Shown here piece by piece: positions 12,505 to 22,631 of a stretch of 64,000 nt of DNA (positions are counted from its first letter, which is position 1; the number at the start of each line of letters is the position of its first letter). This DNA comes from Stropharia rugosoannulata (Eukaryota > Basidiomycota > Agaricomycetes > Agaricales > Strophariaceae). The notes under the pieces are model-generated. The model was not told where the DNA came from. It saw only the letters and a program-made list of their open reading frames with translations, and searched no databases. The stretch is from NCBI GenBank assembly GCA_028532985.1, contig JANCIK010000008.1:1984001-2048000 (forward strand), given 5' to 3'. Made by a program: the position numbers and the translations under genes.

Positions 12505-13118
12505 GTGCGACATGGGTCATCCTGAAGGAGACCACCCATGTCATTATTATAATTTACTTTCGCTCCTCTTTCTGGGTCTCTGCCAGCAAACTTTGCACTC
12601 CTTCCTCCCCTTCCCACCAGTCTCCCCTCATGATATACGCTCACTTTCTTTCCGGTCAATATTGCTCTTTTACATTTTGTATTTTTACATTGTGTACACA
12701 TTTTATTCATTTATATTACTTTGCTATGTGACATGTATGGATCCCGCGTCGATGTATCCTGTACGGGTACTTCAAGTATGTAGTTTATATAGACACATTC
12801 ATGACTCATGATGTATAGAACCATCGCCGGCCCGAGTGGCCAAAATGACTGCGAGAAGACTGCGGCGCGACATCGTAAACTATTTTTAGTAATGCACAAG
12901 TGGCAATTCAACTCCCTCATTCACTTCCAACATTGTAACCCAATCTTCATCCTTTCTCAACCCGTCTTTTCATTATAGTGAAGCACCAGCTTGAACTTGT
13001 AGCAGAACCTTTCAACCAAGCACTAGTTGTCTGACTCATAGGCACTAGTAATTGGTGGAAAGTTGCCAAACACCAGTTGTCTAAACGCAGGCGCCGGTAA
13101 TTGGTAGTGGCCTATACC
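12505..13118. promoter_or_regulatory. Upstream region of the RS/decamer gene, with a short near-duplicate
   Basis: A T-rich tract (12650-12730) follows the family B gene. Just before the next start, two related blocks lie end to end. At 13016-13067 the block reads cactagttgtct ... gtaattggtgg. At 13068-13111 it reads caccagttgtct ... gtaattggtag. They look like a tandem duplication of a promoter or leader element. Confidence 0.45.
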
Positions 13119-16100
13119 ATGAGTCCGTTGAAGTTCGTTCTTGCCACCCCCCGCCTTTTCTCGATGGCGGGGTACTACGACATTCCGTACTTATATACTA
13201 CCTTGGCCTTCCTCATTCCCTCTTGCATTTTGGTTTCCACTCGCTTTGTCAAAACAAGTGAATGCGTGGTCGAACTATGGTCGCCCAACTCTAAGCAAAA
13301 ACCCTTCTACCCAGGCCTACCCCACTTATTTGTCCAGTCGAGCGATTGCTTACAAGAGGAGGAGCGCCGATGCGATGGCCACAGTGGAAGATTTGATCCA
13401 ACCGTCGTACCTCAGCACTTCTCCAGGTCTTCTCCGTGGTTGGGATACATAAGAAGAAAGGCGAAGGACAATTTACCTGAATTTTACCCGTTGGTTGAGT
13501 ACTGGAAATCTCATCCTGGTGGAAGAACTGGAATATTAGAGGCGAAGCTATTCTATTCCTTGCAATCCAGAGCCAGGCAAGTGGTAAGGCAGTCGGAGCA
13601 GTTGAAATCTATCGACACTCTGCATCCGGACCTTTGGGAAAAGCGACCTCGGTTGAGAGAAGAGAAACTCGCAATGCTAGCATCGTCCCTCCCGGTGGGT
13701 GAGGCTATTGATACCTTTACTGGCGTGCAGAGAGACATCAAAATGATTGACGCATGGAACCGCATGGTTTTAAAAATCCTGGAGGAGGAAGAGTCAAATC
13801 AACTTCAAGACGTTACGACTATTCTTCCGGCTGACGAAGATCTTATGGGCGTATGGCTTAACGGCGCTTCTGAAGTCGCGGGGCTGGAGCTTCTCTTACA
13901 TCGAGTACCCTGTTTCATTATCAGTCGCGTTATCAGTCCTAGCGATAAATCGAGATGCAGTAAATCCACAGTGGCTGATGATTTCGTAGTTGGAACACCC
14001 GTGGAGCAGCTGCATTCTAACTGTAACCTCTACGATTACGAAATCCTGAAGAACGGAGGAAACCTACGAAATCTTGAATGTGACCATTGGCTTCCGACTG
14101 GCAGCTTGTCTCCTGCTAACGAAGAGGATGAACTGCGAGCAAGCCCTACCACGCAAATGGCATCAAATGGTGATTGCTCTCCCCGGAATCAGGCCCCTGA
14201 GATTGACGCTGAAGTTGAGATCTTGCCCCCAACGGTTCAGGACGTTACAGGACCTGGGAAATGGACCAATTGGACTAGCTGTTTCATGGCCTATGCGAAA
14301 GAAACGTGGTATATACTGGGGGGCAAGAAGCAGACGCGGCGCACTAATGGCCATCACTACTATGATCGAGCTCTTAGACGAGTAATCGTATGCGAAGATG
14401 AAATAGTTCCGCCGAGTAACTACAAAGCAGACCCTAACGTTTTCGGTCTACCGGCACCTTCGATGACTTTCGCTGCATACGATGAAAATTCCATGCCTGT
14501 AATAAAGCTGGCGTCGAAATGGCTATATAAGCAACAGAAGCCAATACGAGAGTCAGTTGGAAGGTCTTACGGTCTGCCGACCAATAGTGTCGTTGGACTT
14601 TCCAAAACAATGATGACTCTTGGTACAAGCTCACAATCCGCTTCTACGCCCCACGTCGATACTCCAGATGTTGTGCCACAGGACATTTCTCTTAAATCCA
14701 GACAAGGCCCTGAACCTGCCCAGTCCCGTCAGCGGGACATTCAACCTATTGAACCGGTTTCATTCTTCGGTAGTTGTTCTAGAACTCAAGGCGCATCTTC
14801 AGACTGGCGCCAGCAAGTCAATGATTACGAGTCCCGAGAGGAGTTCTGGCAATCGAGATCATGTGAAGAGGACAAATGGCACTCCAGATCGCGTGAAGAG
14901 GACAAATGGCACTCGAGACAGCGTGAAGAAAGCAACTGGCGCTCGAGACAGCGTGAAGAGAGCAACTGGCGCCCGAGACAGCGTGAAGAAAGCAACTGGC
15001 ACTCGAGACCGCGTGAAGAGGACAGATGGCACTCGAGACAGCGTGAAGAAAGCAACCGGCGCTCGAGACAGCGTGAAGAAAGCAACTGGCACTCGAGACC
15101 GCGTGAAGAAAGCAACTGGCGCTCGAATCCGCGTGAAGAAGGCAACTGGCACTCGAGATCCCGTGAAGAGGAGCCATGGCGCTCGGCGACGCGTGTAGAG
15201 GAATCACGGCGCTCGAGATCGCGCGAGTCACGTAGAGTGGGTGGAATTCCATCACAGAGCACAAGCTCTGTTCACCACCGCAGTGCAGCCTCGTTTTCAA
15301 AATGCTCAAGTCGCTCTCAAAGTTCCTCTCGTACTGATAGCCAATTCCAGTCCCAGAGCGCCTTGGGTGGGCTCTCGATAGGCGAGCCTCTTTGTAAGAC
15401 TAGTAATGCCATTTCGCCGCCAGATGCTCTTCATTCTGAGGAAGTTTGGTTAACTTCTCCTGCGCCTAGTCCTATGCGTGATCCATCCGATGGGAACATC
15501 CGAGTCGTCAGCGTTCCGTCCCCGATACGATCCCCATCTCCAATGACCGTCGACACGAGTCCCACGCCCCAGAGCCCTCTCAAACAAATACAACCAGCGC
15601 CGTCTTCTGAGCATGGTCGACACGATCGAAATATCATGAGCGTCACGTCTCGACCCCAATCGCCATCACCGATGCCCGTTGACACCCCGGGAGATTCAGC
15701 AGCGGTGACATCTCAAACTGAGATGGAAAGCGAATCTGAGACTCTGAAAGACGACACTGTTAATGATATACGAGATGACCCTATGACTCCGTTAAAGGAC
15801 TGCGCGGATAGATTAGCTGTGATTAAAGCGCCACAGCTTTCGCTGCTTCAGCGATTGGGAGATGTCTGTGAGGAAATGGATATGGAGGAGTACTCAGATA
15901 ATCGCGAATTTTCTTTGGATGTTAACCCACACGATGACGCTCTGGACGACATCTTTTCTTCTGTCACAGTTACCTCAATCCAGGCGCTGAAGAAGGTATC
16001 TGCCTCATCCCAGACGCGCTACCTTTGCATGTGGAACATGCCTACTTCCTATGTTTGGCACCATGTTCTAGCCTGGATAAATACTGTGCGCGAGTACATT

Positions 16101-16511
16101 CGTGGCGGAGTCTCCCTTGAATGCATTGTGCGAACAAATGAATTGGGCATACAAGTTTTCTGGATGAAGTTCCGTTCACCGGACGATGCTATTCGTTTTC
16201 GGGGCGTGGTTTCCGAACGCTGTGTTGAAGCAGATGGTCTGTTAATCCACTGCGATTTTGTCCATGCAGGGGACTACAACGGCGCTAGAGGACGTTCCAG
16301 GGACTTCTGGCTGAAGGGCACTCTGTCGGGCAACCGTTCATTAATAGCTCCATTCTCAGATACGCTATGTACTCGCCAGGTACCTCCGCCGGATCTACTT
16401 GCGCGATTGGGCATGAAGGTCGTTGGTCGAGCACCTCCTATCTACCTCAACAAGCGTCAGCGTCGTCGTCGTCGTGCTGCCATGAATGCAACAGCTGGTC
16501 AAGGTATGTAA
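13119..16511 (+). CDS. Large Arg/Glu/Ser decamer-repeat protein with RRM-like C-terminus
   Basis: A single open frame of 1130 codons from ATG 13119. About residues 115-290 are folded and look conserved (EYWKSHPGG, LHPDLWEKRPRLREEKLAML, DLMGVWLNGASE, VPCFI). I recall this family as widespread and multi-copy in mushrooms but know no function. Residues about 568-700 are 13 decamers of the type REESNWHSRQ, an RS/RE-like domain. After a Ser/Pro-rich linker, residues about 965-1055 read TRYLCMWNMP, then VFWMKFRSPDDAIRFRGVV and LLIHCDFV, which resembles an RRM by spacing. The C-terminus is basic (KRQRRRRRAAM). The stretch 13250-13450 may be out of frame (see findings). A nucleic-acid-binding role is inferred only from the RS and RRM-like regions. 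Confidence 0.65.
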   Translation: MSPLKFVLATPRLFSMAGYYDIPYLYTTLAFLIPSCILVSTRFVKTSECVVELWSPNSKQKPFYPGLPHLFVQSSDCLQEEERRCDGHSGRFDPTVVPQHFSRSSPWLGYIRRKAKDNLPEFYPLVEYWKSHPGGRTGILEAKLFYSLQSRARQVVRQSEQLKSIDTLHPDLWEKRPRLREEKLAMLASSLPVGEAIDTFTGVQRDIKMIDAWNRMVLKILEEEESNQLQDVTTILPADEDLMGVWLNGASEVAGLELLLHRVPCFIISRVISPSDKSRCSKSTVADDFVVGTPVEQLHSNCNLYDYEILKNGGNLRNLECDHWLPTGSLSPANEEDELRASPTTQMASNGDCSPRNQAPEIDAEVEILPPTVQDVTGPGKWTNWTSCFMAYAKETWYILGGKKQTRRTNGHHYYDRALRRVIVCEDEIVPPSNYKADPNVFGLPAPSMTFAAYDENSMPVIKLASKWLYKQQKPIRESVGRSYGLPTNSVVGLSKTMMTLGTSSQSASTPHVDTPDVVPQDISLKSRQGPEPAQSRQRDIQPIEPVSFFGSCSRTQGASSDWRQQVNDYESREEFWQSRSCEEDKWHSRSREEDKWHSRQREESNWRSRQREESNWRPRQREESNWHSRPREEDRWHSRQREESNRRSRQREESNWHSRPREESNWRSNPREEGNWHSRSREEEPWRSATRVEESRRSRSRESRRVGGIPSQSTSSVHHRSAASFSKCSSRSQSSSRTDSQFQSQSALGGLSIGEPLCKTSNAISPPDALHSEEVWLTSPAPSPMRDPSDGNIRVVSVPSPIRSPSPMTVDTSPTPQSPLKQIQPAPSSEHGRHDRNIMSVTSRPQSPSPMPVDTPGDSAAVTSQTEMESESETLKDDTVNDIRDDPMTPLKDCADRLAVIKAPQLSLLQRLGDVCEEMDMEEYSDNREFSLDVNPHDDALDDIFSSVTVTSIQALKKVSASSQTRYLCMWNMPTSYVWHHVLAWINTVREYIRGGVSLECIVRTNELGIQVFWMKFRSPDDAIRFRGVVSERCVEADGLLIHCDFVHAGDYNGARGRSRDFWLKGTLSGNRSLIAPFSDTLCTRQVPPPDLLARLGMKVVGRAPPIYLNKRQRRRRRAAMNATAGQGM
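14821..15210 (+). repeat. 30-bp in-frame tandem repeat, 13 units
   Basis: Thirteen units of exactly 30 bp, each ending in (a/c)tggc or a close variant, run from 14821 to 15210. The core is actcgagacagcgtgaagaa and encodes a ten-residue unit rich in Arg, Glu, Ser and Trp. The middle units differ by one to four bases, and the outer units (14821, 15151, 15181) have drifted further. Units with AGCAACTGG and with GACAAATGG alternate in patches, which suggests unequal exchange or slippage. A further partial unit follows at 15211. Confidence 0.92.
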
Positions 16512-16874
16512 CCTTCTCTCCCCTCGCTCCTAGCTGGTTACTCACTGACCTGAATATTTTGCAATACAGCTTCTTGAACATTTGTACATCCGAGGCCAGC
16601 TTGTGTCTTTTTTTTTTATGTATATCTTTCATCTTGACCACCCTTCGTGTAACCGTCGCATTTCAAATGATCATTACTATTAGTAGCAAGGGGGTTCGAG
16701 GACTGTTAAATAAGACCTTATGTCTTTGAATTATTTAAGGCCTACGAGCAAGGCAGAGAGGGAAGATTACGCGTCGATGACGAAATTAATGCGAGGTAAG
16801 AGCGAGAACAAGTAAGGCGCAATAATTAGACGAGTAACTACAAGAGAACTACATGGCTGTATACTAATGAGCAG
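16512..16874. other. 3' flank of the decamer gene
   Basis: A T-run (16607-16617) and AT-rich sequence typical of a 3' untranslated region, then purine-rich sequence up to the border of repeat copy 2. No gene seen. Confidence 0.4.
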
Positions 16875-18285
16875 CCGGGAAGGCGATGATATTCAAGGAA
16901 GGTCTACTATTACGTGGGCCAATATAGTAGTTACACCAGCATGAAAAACAGTGGATGGAGAAATCAAGAAGTTAGCCCTTTAAATTACATACCAATATTA
17001 TTTCTTTCTCCGACTTTTGGCTACACGAGGATGCGAGGCAGGAGCAAAATGATGTTGCGATCTTGTTCTTGCCATCACGGTACGGTCTTGTTCAGCTATA
17101 TAAATAGATACACTGTTAAGTAGCACCGGATTGTGCAAAGCACTCACGTGATTGCGAGTCATTCGGAGTCCGGTTTCCGGACACAGCTGACGCGCTCCTT
17201 CTTTCTTCACTCCCCGTCGGCTGGGCGCTGACTGGAGGCTAATGGTTGACCGTGTTTATCTACCGTCGCAGCTATACTTGCTTCTTTCTTTCAGGACCAT
17301 GCACTAGGGGGTTGATATTCATTGTCCCCCCTTAATTACTTGGCCCAGTACGCCGTTGCCTTCCACCACGACTAGTACAATGGCACTATTACTAGTTGAA
17401 GGAGGTCGAATGCTGCATTCCCTCCTAAAACACTAGCAATCAAGATCAGTAAAGTTGCAATCGTACTAGCCATTTCAACTTCTAGCCTGTCAAGATACGT
17501 TGTCCTAATTGGCGCACAACACCAACACTTCATATGCAAAATCTAGCGCTCAGCTTCTATTCCAGTAAAACACGGACGATAACCTTTAGCCCCCGATACA
17601 GGCTCGTATGATCCTCATCAAATCTTCGAGCTCTCAATTGGCAATCACACGATCCAGTTCTGTAATCTGTATGCATCTATGCACCTATGCACTGTCTATG
17701 CGATCGTCACCGTCATGCTCCATCTTACTAGTCCCGTCAGGCTGCCTCTTATTTGCAGGACCATCCTGTTCTGGCAGCGTACATAGAGACAGGTTGAAGG
17801 AGGTCGAATGCTTCTAAGCATTCCCGTCTAACACACCTGTAACCGAAAGAGCAGCAGTAGAGCAGTCTTAGAGATTGCGCTGCTAATCTTTCAAGCTCTA
17901 TTATGTTCGTACTCGACTGCGGCCTGAATAAGTTCTATTACGCTCAATACACCATGTTCCGCACATTGAAAACGCAACGAGTTACGACGGGCGGCCCTAG
18001 TTCAACAGGAAATTACCAGGACATACCTCCATTCTCGTCGCCTTCTTTCATTTGCAAGGATATATGGACGACATCCATTCCACCTTTATGCCTTCAGCAG
18101 TTTTCAAATACTTCAGACTCAGCGGATATGTTTATCAATGCATTGCGCATTCACTGCACTTATGGATTCCCCGGACCGTTATTCAGAAAAAAGTAACGGA
18201 TTTGATATCGCATATGCCATGATGCTCGAAGAATTGTTCTGGATATCATTTCATAAAGGCGACCGGGTTACATTGTTTAGGACAT
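16875..18285. repeat. 1.41-kb direct repeat, copy 2
   Basis: This is the second copy of 7144-8554, identical wherever I compared them except for A at 16886. It ends 64 bp before the stop codon of the family A gene on the minus strand, so it has landed in, or been copied into, the gap between convergent genes. The 5' flank shares only ccgggaaggcg with copy 1, and the 3' flanks diverge right after GGACAT. Confidence 0.9.
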
Positions 18286-18349
18286 CAAAAAGAAAAAGAC
18301 AGGACTTTCGATGGCAGGGTGGTCGGGATGATCTCTGCTTAATCTTAAT

Positions 18350-18960
18350 CTATGGTACCAACATACCCATGTATTCTGCGCTGCACGCGACTGTACACCT
18401 CTTGACAGACTCCATTTCCAAGTGTCCTTTCCCTGGGCTATCCTCGATTTGAATAACGTCTGTTTCGAGAACAAATGTCCCGGTCTCTTCTTCCACCAAA
18501 GGCTGCGATAGGAATATCTAATTTACAGCCTTCTCAGTATTTCTTTTTCCTTCATGTCGTTTCCCTTACCTTGCCGCCGATTTTAAATCGGTCAACATCA
18601 AAATGTTTTGGGAACGGCCCCGGCATAATTGCTTTCACCGCGAGTACACCGTCTGAAAGAACTAACTCCACTATGCGAGTCTGGGAGCTCCTGACCTCAT
18701 ACATTATCCCCATTAATTGAAGCAATATCTTTGGTGGAGACACAAGGCGACGTGACTGAAGGTTTATGAACGAACATTCACTCTCAAACCCAGTTCCATG
18801 CTCCGTCGAATCAGTGAGGTCTGAGGCCAAAAACTGGATCTGGATCGACTGTAGAAGCTTTTTGCAGTCGATCGTATTGTCTTCTGATTTGATCGTCCTG
18901 AATATATCTTCCGAGCTAAAGTAATGAAGGTAGCATTCTGTAAGCCACTCCTTGATAACA
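18350..18960 (-). CDS. Uncharacterised protein, family A copy 2 (possible OB-fold)
   Basis: Function not recognised. The main exon runs from about 18960 to 18570, a short intron follows (GTAAGG...AAATTAG), and the last exon ends with TAG at 18350. Matching words with copy 1 are QFLASDL, HGTGF, PPKILLQLMGI, LVLSDGVLAV, FVLETDVIQIE and the tail KRCTVACSAEY. The intron follows the Lys of GGK, exactly where copy 1 has GDK. The 5' end is uncertain: the frame is open upstream (YLHYFSSEDIFRTIK), but no clear ATG or first exon was fixed. The protein sequence has diverged widely, so the duplication is old, unlike the adjacent 1.41-kb repeat. Confidence 0.58.
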
Positions 18961-19572
18961 TCATTACAACACGATCTTCATTCACAGCGAAGGACTTCAT
19001 GACTTACTCTATCAATGCGAGGATTCAATGTGAAGGACCTTGCCCATTCTAGGACTTTGATGAACGCACATTCTTGCCTGCTCCCCGTTTGTTGCGATAG
19101 ACTTGGTACTAGCGCGAGATTCATTTGCGACACGTTGGCTGACCTCTTTTGACCGGGCCTTACAACATGAGCTATTCCTTTTTATTTGAAACGGTATCCA
19201 TTGGATGTGTCCGATCCGTGGGTAATAGGACTGCTGAGTCTAGACTTGCTACCGCATTGGTGACTCGGTATACAATCGCAGTAGCTGCGGCATGGTTACT
19301 TCGCATAATTCACCGCTATCTGCAGTACGCCGCTTGTATTTAATGACGCAACAGTTGTTACGGTCAAGCTACGGCGCTAGTGTAAGCGGAAGCTTCGTAT
19401 GTAGGCGGTTGCGCCTCGCCTTGTCAAGACGCAGTCTAAGGTGCTGCAGCCTGCGTTCCATTCATAACCTTCCAGATTTGTGTTAGCTCTGGTTATTCAT
19501 GTGAGCTATAACTGTGTTATAAGGCTATAAATTTCAACATATTGAGGCGGCATTTATCTCACCTGCTCCAAT
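18961..19572. other. Intergenic, probable 5' ends of divergent genes
   Basis: This may hold the missing first exon of the family A gene (minus) and the promoter of the gene starting at 19573. No other feature is supported. Confidence 0.35.
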
Positions 19573-21014
19573 ATGTCTGATGCTCTGCGTCCGGCTGGCA
19601 CCTCTTTGCCGACTCCAGCGGTATCCAGTGGATCAACGTTTACAGATACGTCTAATGATCATAATGAATCAGTCGATCCTGAAGCTGCAGAGACTGAAGT
19701 TGCAGAGACGCAAATTAAATCCCTGAAACGCCAGCTAGCTGCCATGACAGAACAGATAAACTTGAGCAATAAGCGGCGTTCTAGGAAAATCCGGTATGAA
19801 AAACTACTTATCATATATCACACTCAAGCTCAAGTTTTTAACAGGACCACTATGAGTTTAGGACGCGGAATACGTCGTTTAGCCACGTTGTACGACAGTG
19901 TATCCAGCGTACTTGACGAAGTAGACGCACAAAAGTCAGAGCCCCCAGGGTCTGTATTTGACCGAAGGTACATTCTTCCATTTAACAGAGTATTTATTCT
20001 CAACACTCCGAGGTTACAGCCGACAAAGATTGGCTGCTGCATGGCCTCTTATCTTAGATCTTGTCCCTTCTCTTAGCCAACTCCTCAAAGAAGAAGAGAA
20101 TGTTGAAGTGATAGTTGGTTACCTTCACGAAGTATGTTCCGGCCCGAATTTCATGATTTCCTGGCATTTTAATTTTAATTTCCCCAGTTACAACACGGTG
20201 CCAATAGTGCACGCAGTGACGATGTTAATCGAATCAAAGCTGAAATGTACTCACGAATCAACAGCCAGTACAAACCAGATATCCTTCTCCATAAAAACGA
20301 CCGTTCGAACCGGGGCATTCAACATGATGTATGCGGAGCACTGTTATGCCCTGTCACCTTCAATTGGGATGACCTTGAGTACGGATTATAGACGGTGCCC
20401 TGTTAATCATGAGCTAATCACTCACTTTCAAACTTAGGGTCAGAGCAAACATTCGAAATAGTAAAGAAGGGTTTATTATCAACACCAATTATTACCTGCG
20501 ATGCTTGTATTCGACACCACCTGCTAATCTCAAGCGCATTGAAGAAGGTTTTCTTCGCAGTAGTCTACTTGTCCAGGTATTTTTTCTATAACAAGTTGTT
20601 ACCTTTCATAATATTATGATATCACTAGGTCTACGCTGCAATATTTACATCCCCATCATCGGCCGACAATATTGCAGTAGAGCCCGAGCTAGGTCATCAA
20701 CCTACCCGCCGATTAAAGTCAAACAAATCAACAAAATCTTCTGTATCTACGCTTTTGGGCATGAATGGAATAGTCACCGGCCGATCTATTGCGTATGCTG
20801 CGGTTATGGTTAGCACTTTTATCCATCTGTGTTTATCTGCTAATCTCTTATTTAGCTCGTCTTCAATCTGACTGATGCCTCCCAGTGGATCTACAGTCAC
20901 AACAACTTTAGTTTTGTGGAATTCTATAACTTTGTAGTTGACTATTTTGAAGAACCCCGCAGTGCAGCTTCAACCCGCCGCGTTAAGGATCTTCTCCAAT
21001 GGTGGAAGAAGTAA
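19573..21014 (+). CDS. DUF6698-like basidiomycete protein
   Basis: A member of a protein family common in mushroom genomes that I associate with DUF6698; its function is unknown. ATG at 19573; the stop is TAA at 21012-21014 after LLQWWKK. A charged N-terminus with a coiled-coil-like stretch (IKSLKRQLAAMTEQINL) leads to LGRGIRRLATLYDSV. Later exons give RLAAAWPLILDLVPSL, ARSDDVNRIKAEM, NRGIQHDVCGALLCPVTFNW, SLLVQVYAAIFTSPSSA and VVDYFEEPRSAASTRR. Introns are visible at about 20129-20187, 20390-20441, 20577-20628 and 20819-20856. The first junction near 19960 does not join in frame with any obvious donor and may hide a frameshift. Genes of this type often lie in transposon-rich regions, as here. 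Confidence 0.62.
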
Positions 21015-21580
21015 GCATTTCATCTACCCAGAGCTCCAATGGCACAGTATTAACCACACTTCTATAGGAAAATCTTCCCTCAGTTTGTCTCCGTGTCTAG
21101 TGATACAAATGAATCACATAAAATATTACTGCAACAAGACGATGACTACTAGTATATACATTTTTTAATGCTCTGGCTTCATATTTTAATAGCTTTAGAA
21201 TGCCCCAACCAACGTTAGGCTATTCAAATAATTGCAGACTCGGGACAACCAGAAACCCCAAACTGTTATCAAAAGCCAACTTGAAGCGTGACGTGTAAGG
21301 AACTATAGATTTGAACGGGCAGTGGTAGAGCAACTCCCGTCACGGTGAAGAAACATGCAGCGGCGCAACAAGGCAATACTACTATTAGTAGTACTACCTG
21401 GAACAATGCGGCGCGATTGAGATGTCAAATATGCTATTATTACGGCTACTAAACAATACATAGTGCCATGCTTCTTCTTGCTATACCGTTCGAACGCCGC
21501 GCCTTGAAAGATTTATTTCTTGACTCGGAACACGCCCACCTCACTCCCTTTGCCAACACTACTAGACTCACCCCAAGCCA
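21015..21580. other. Intergenic, no gene seen
   Basis: About 0.57 kb between two plus-strand genes. No RNA gene or transposon end was recognised. Confidence 0.4.
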
Positions 21581-22631
21581 ATGAAGGATTCCACTCATTC
21601 CAACTCGAAGCCACCAAGCAGCTGTTCGAGTTTCGGACTCTTGGAGTCACCTACAGCAGGTAATGAGCCAATACCTTTAATTTTTGTCATGATATTACTA
21701 GTATCACTGACTGATTGTTTGTCGATTGTAGCAGCAGCTTGTCTCTTGGCTACTCCAAATGCCACCATCGAACCCATCAATGCAAATGCTACGAGCTCCA
21801 ACTTACCACCACAAGTCCGTCCTAAGTTTAGGCCGGCACCTCCAATAAACCAAGCGACCTCAGGTGCAGCAGGTACTTCCATACTTGTATTATGACTAGT
21901 ACTACTACGACTCAACTGTTTATTGATGGAAAGCAGGTCTAGGCTCGGCTGTGGCAAATCATGCCCCTGTCATCGGACTCTCCCATGCAAATACTAGCTC
22001 CAACTTGCCACTGCAAGTCGTCCGCCCTAAGTTTAGGCCGGCGCCTCCCAGAAATCAAGTGAATGCAGCAGGTACTTACAGACTTATGATATTACTACTG
22101 GTACTAAGACTCAACCATTTGTCTATGGAAACAGCAGGCCCTTCAAGACTTACACATGTGGACAATGATAGCAACTTTGTTGACCACACTGAGCTCAACC
22201 CAATCCCGCAGCCAAACTCCAATGAATTTCAATTTCAATTCCTTTCAGAATCTAAGCGCCAGGAGATCGAAACATGGGTTGATGCCGTTGAACGTGCGCA
22301 GTTCACGGTGAAACTTGTGGCAGATCAAGAAGCCATGAAAACTCTCCCTTTTATTATACTACTCGATGTTACCGACTGGAGTATTGCTCGTGCGATAGCC
22401 AGACACAACCCAGCCGTGCGCGATGAGATTGAGCGCATTGAAAAGGAAGCTGACTTCTTGACGAACATGATTGATCATTCAAAATGCCACCAGGATCCGG
22501 AGGTGGTTCAACACTTCGAGAACCTTATCGGAGATTTGGACGCACTTTGCATGGCACAACTGCCAACGATTCGACGTTTCGTCCCGGACTATGAATTGAG
22601 GAAAGACAGAGCTGACCGTAATGTGGCTTGA
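21581..22631 (+). CDS. Uncharacterised protein with a tandemly duplicated exon
   Basis: Function not recognised. The model join(21581..21659, 21732..21872, 21937..22071, 22138..22631) closes in frame (282 aa). Exons 2 and 3 are copies of each other: both contain SSNLP, then RPKFRPAPP and NQ, and both end in GCAGCAG before a GTACTT donor. All three introns are in phase 1, so these exons can be gained or lost without a frame change. Intron 3 (66 nt) has no in-frame stop, so its retention would also keep the frame. The C-terminal 165 residues are charged and helical (QEIETWVDAVERAQF, RDEIERIEKEADFL). No signal peptide is seen in the spliced product. Confidence 0.6.

Noticed and set aside
14818..15309. 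Long open frames on the minus strand across the decamer repeat
   Set aside because: They are a by-product of the 30-bp repeat and its biased codons; they have no start context, introns or family match.
7144..18285. A complete LTR retrotransposon with 1.41-kb LTRs
   Set aside because: No gag-pol, primer-binding site, polypurine tract or target-site duplication; the interior carries unrelated genes on both strands.
21301..21370. A tRNA-like stretch (cagtggtagagcaactc)
   Set aside because: No matching T-arm or acceptor stem could be drawn.
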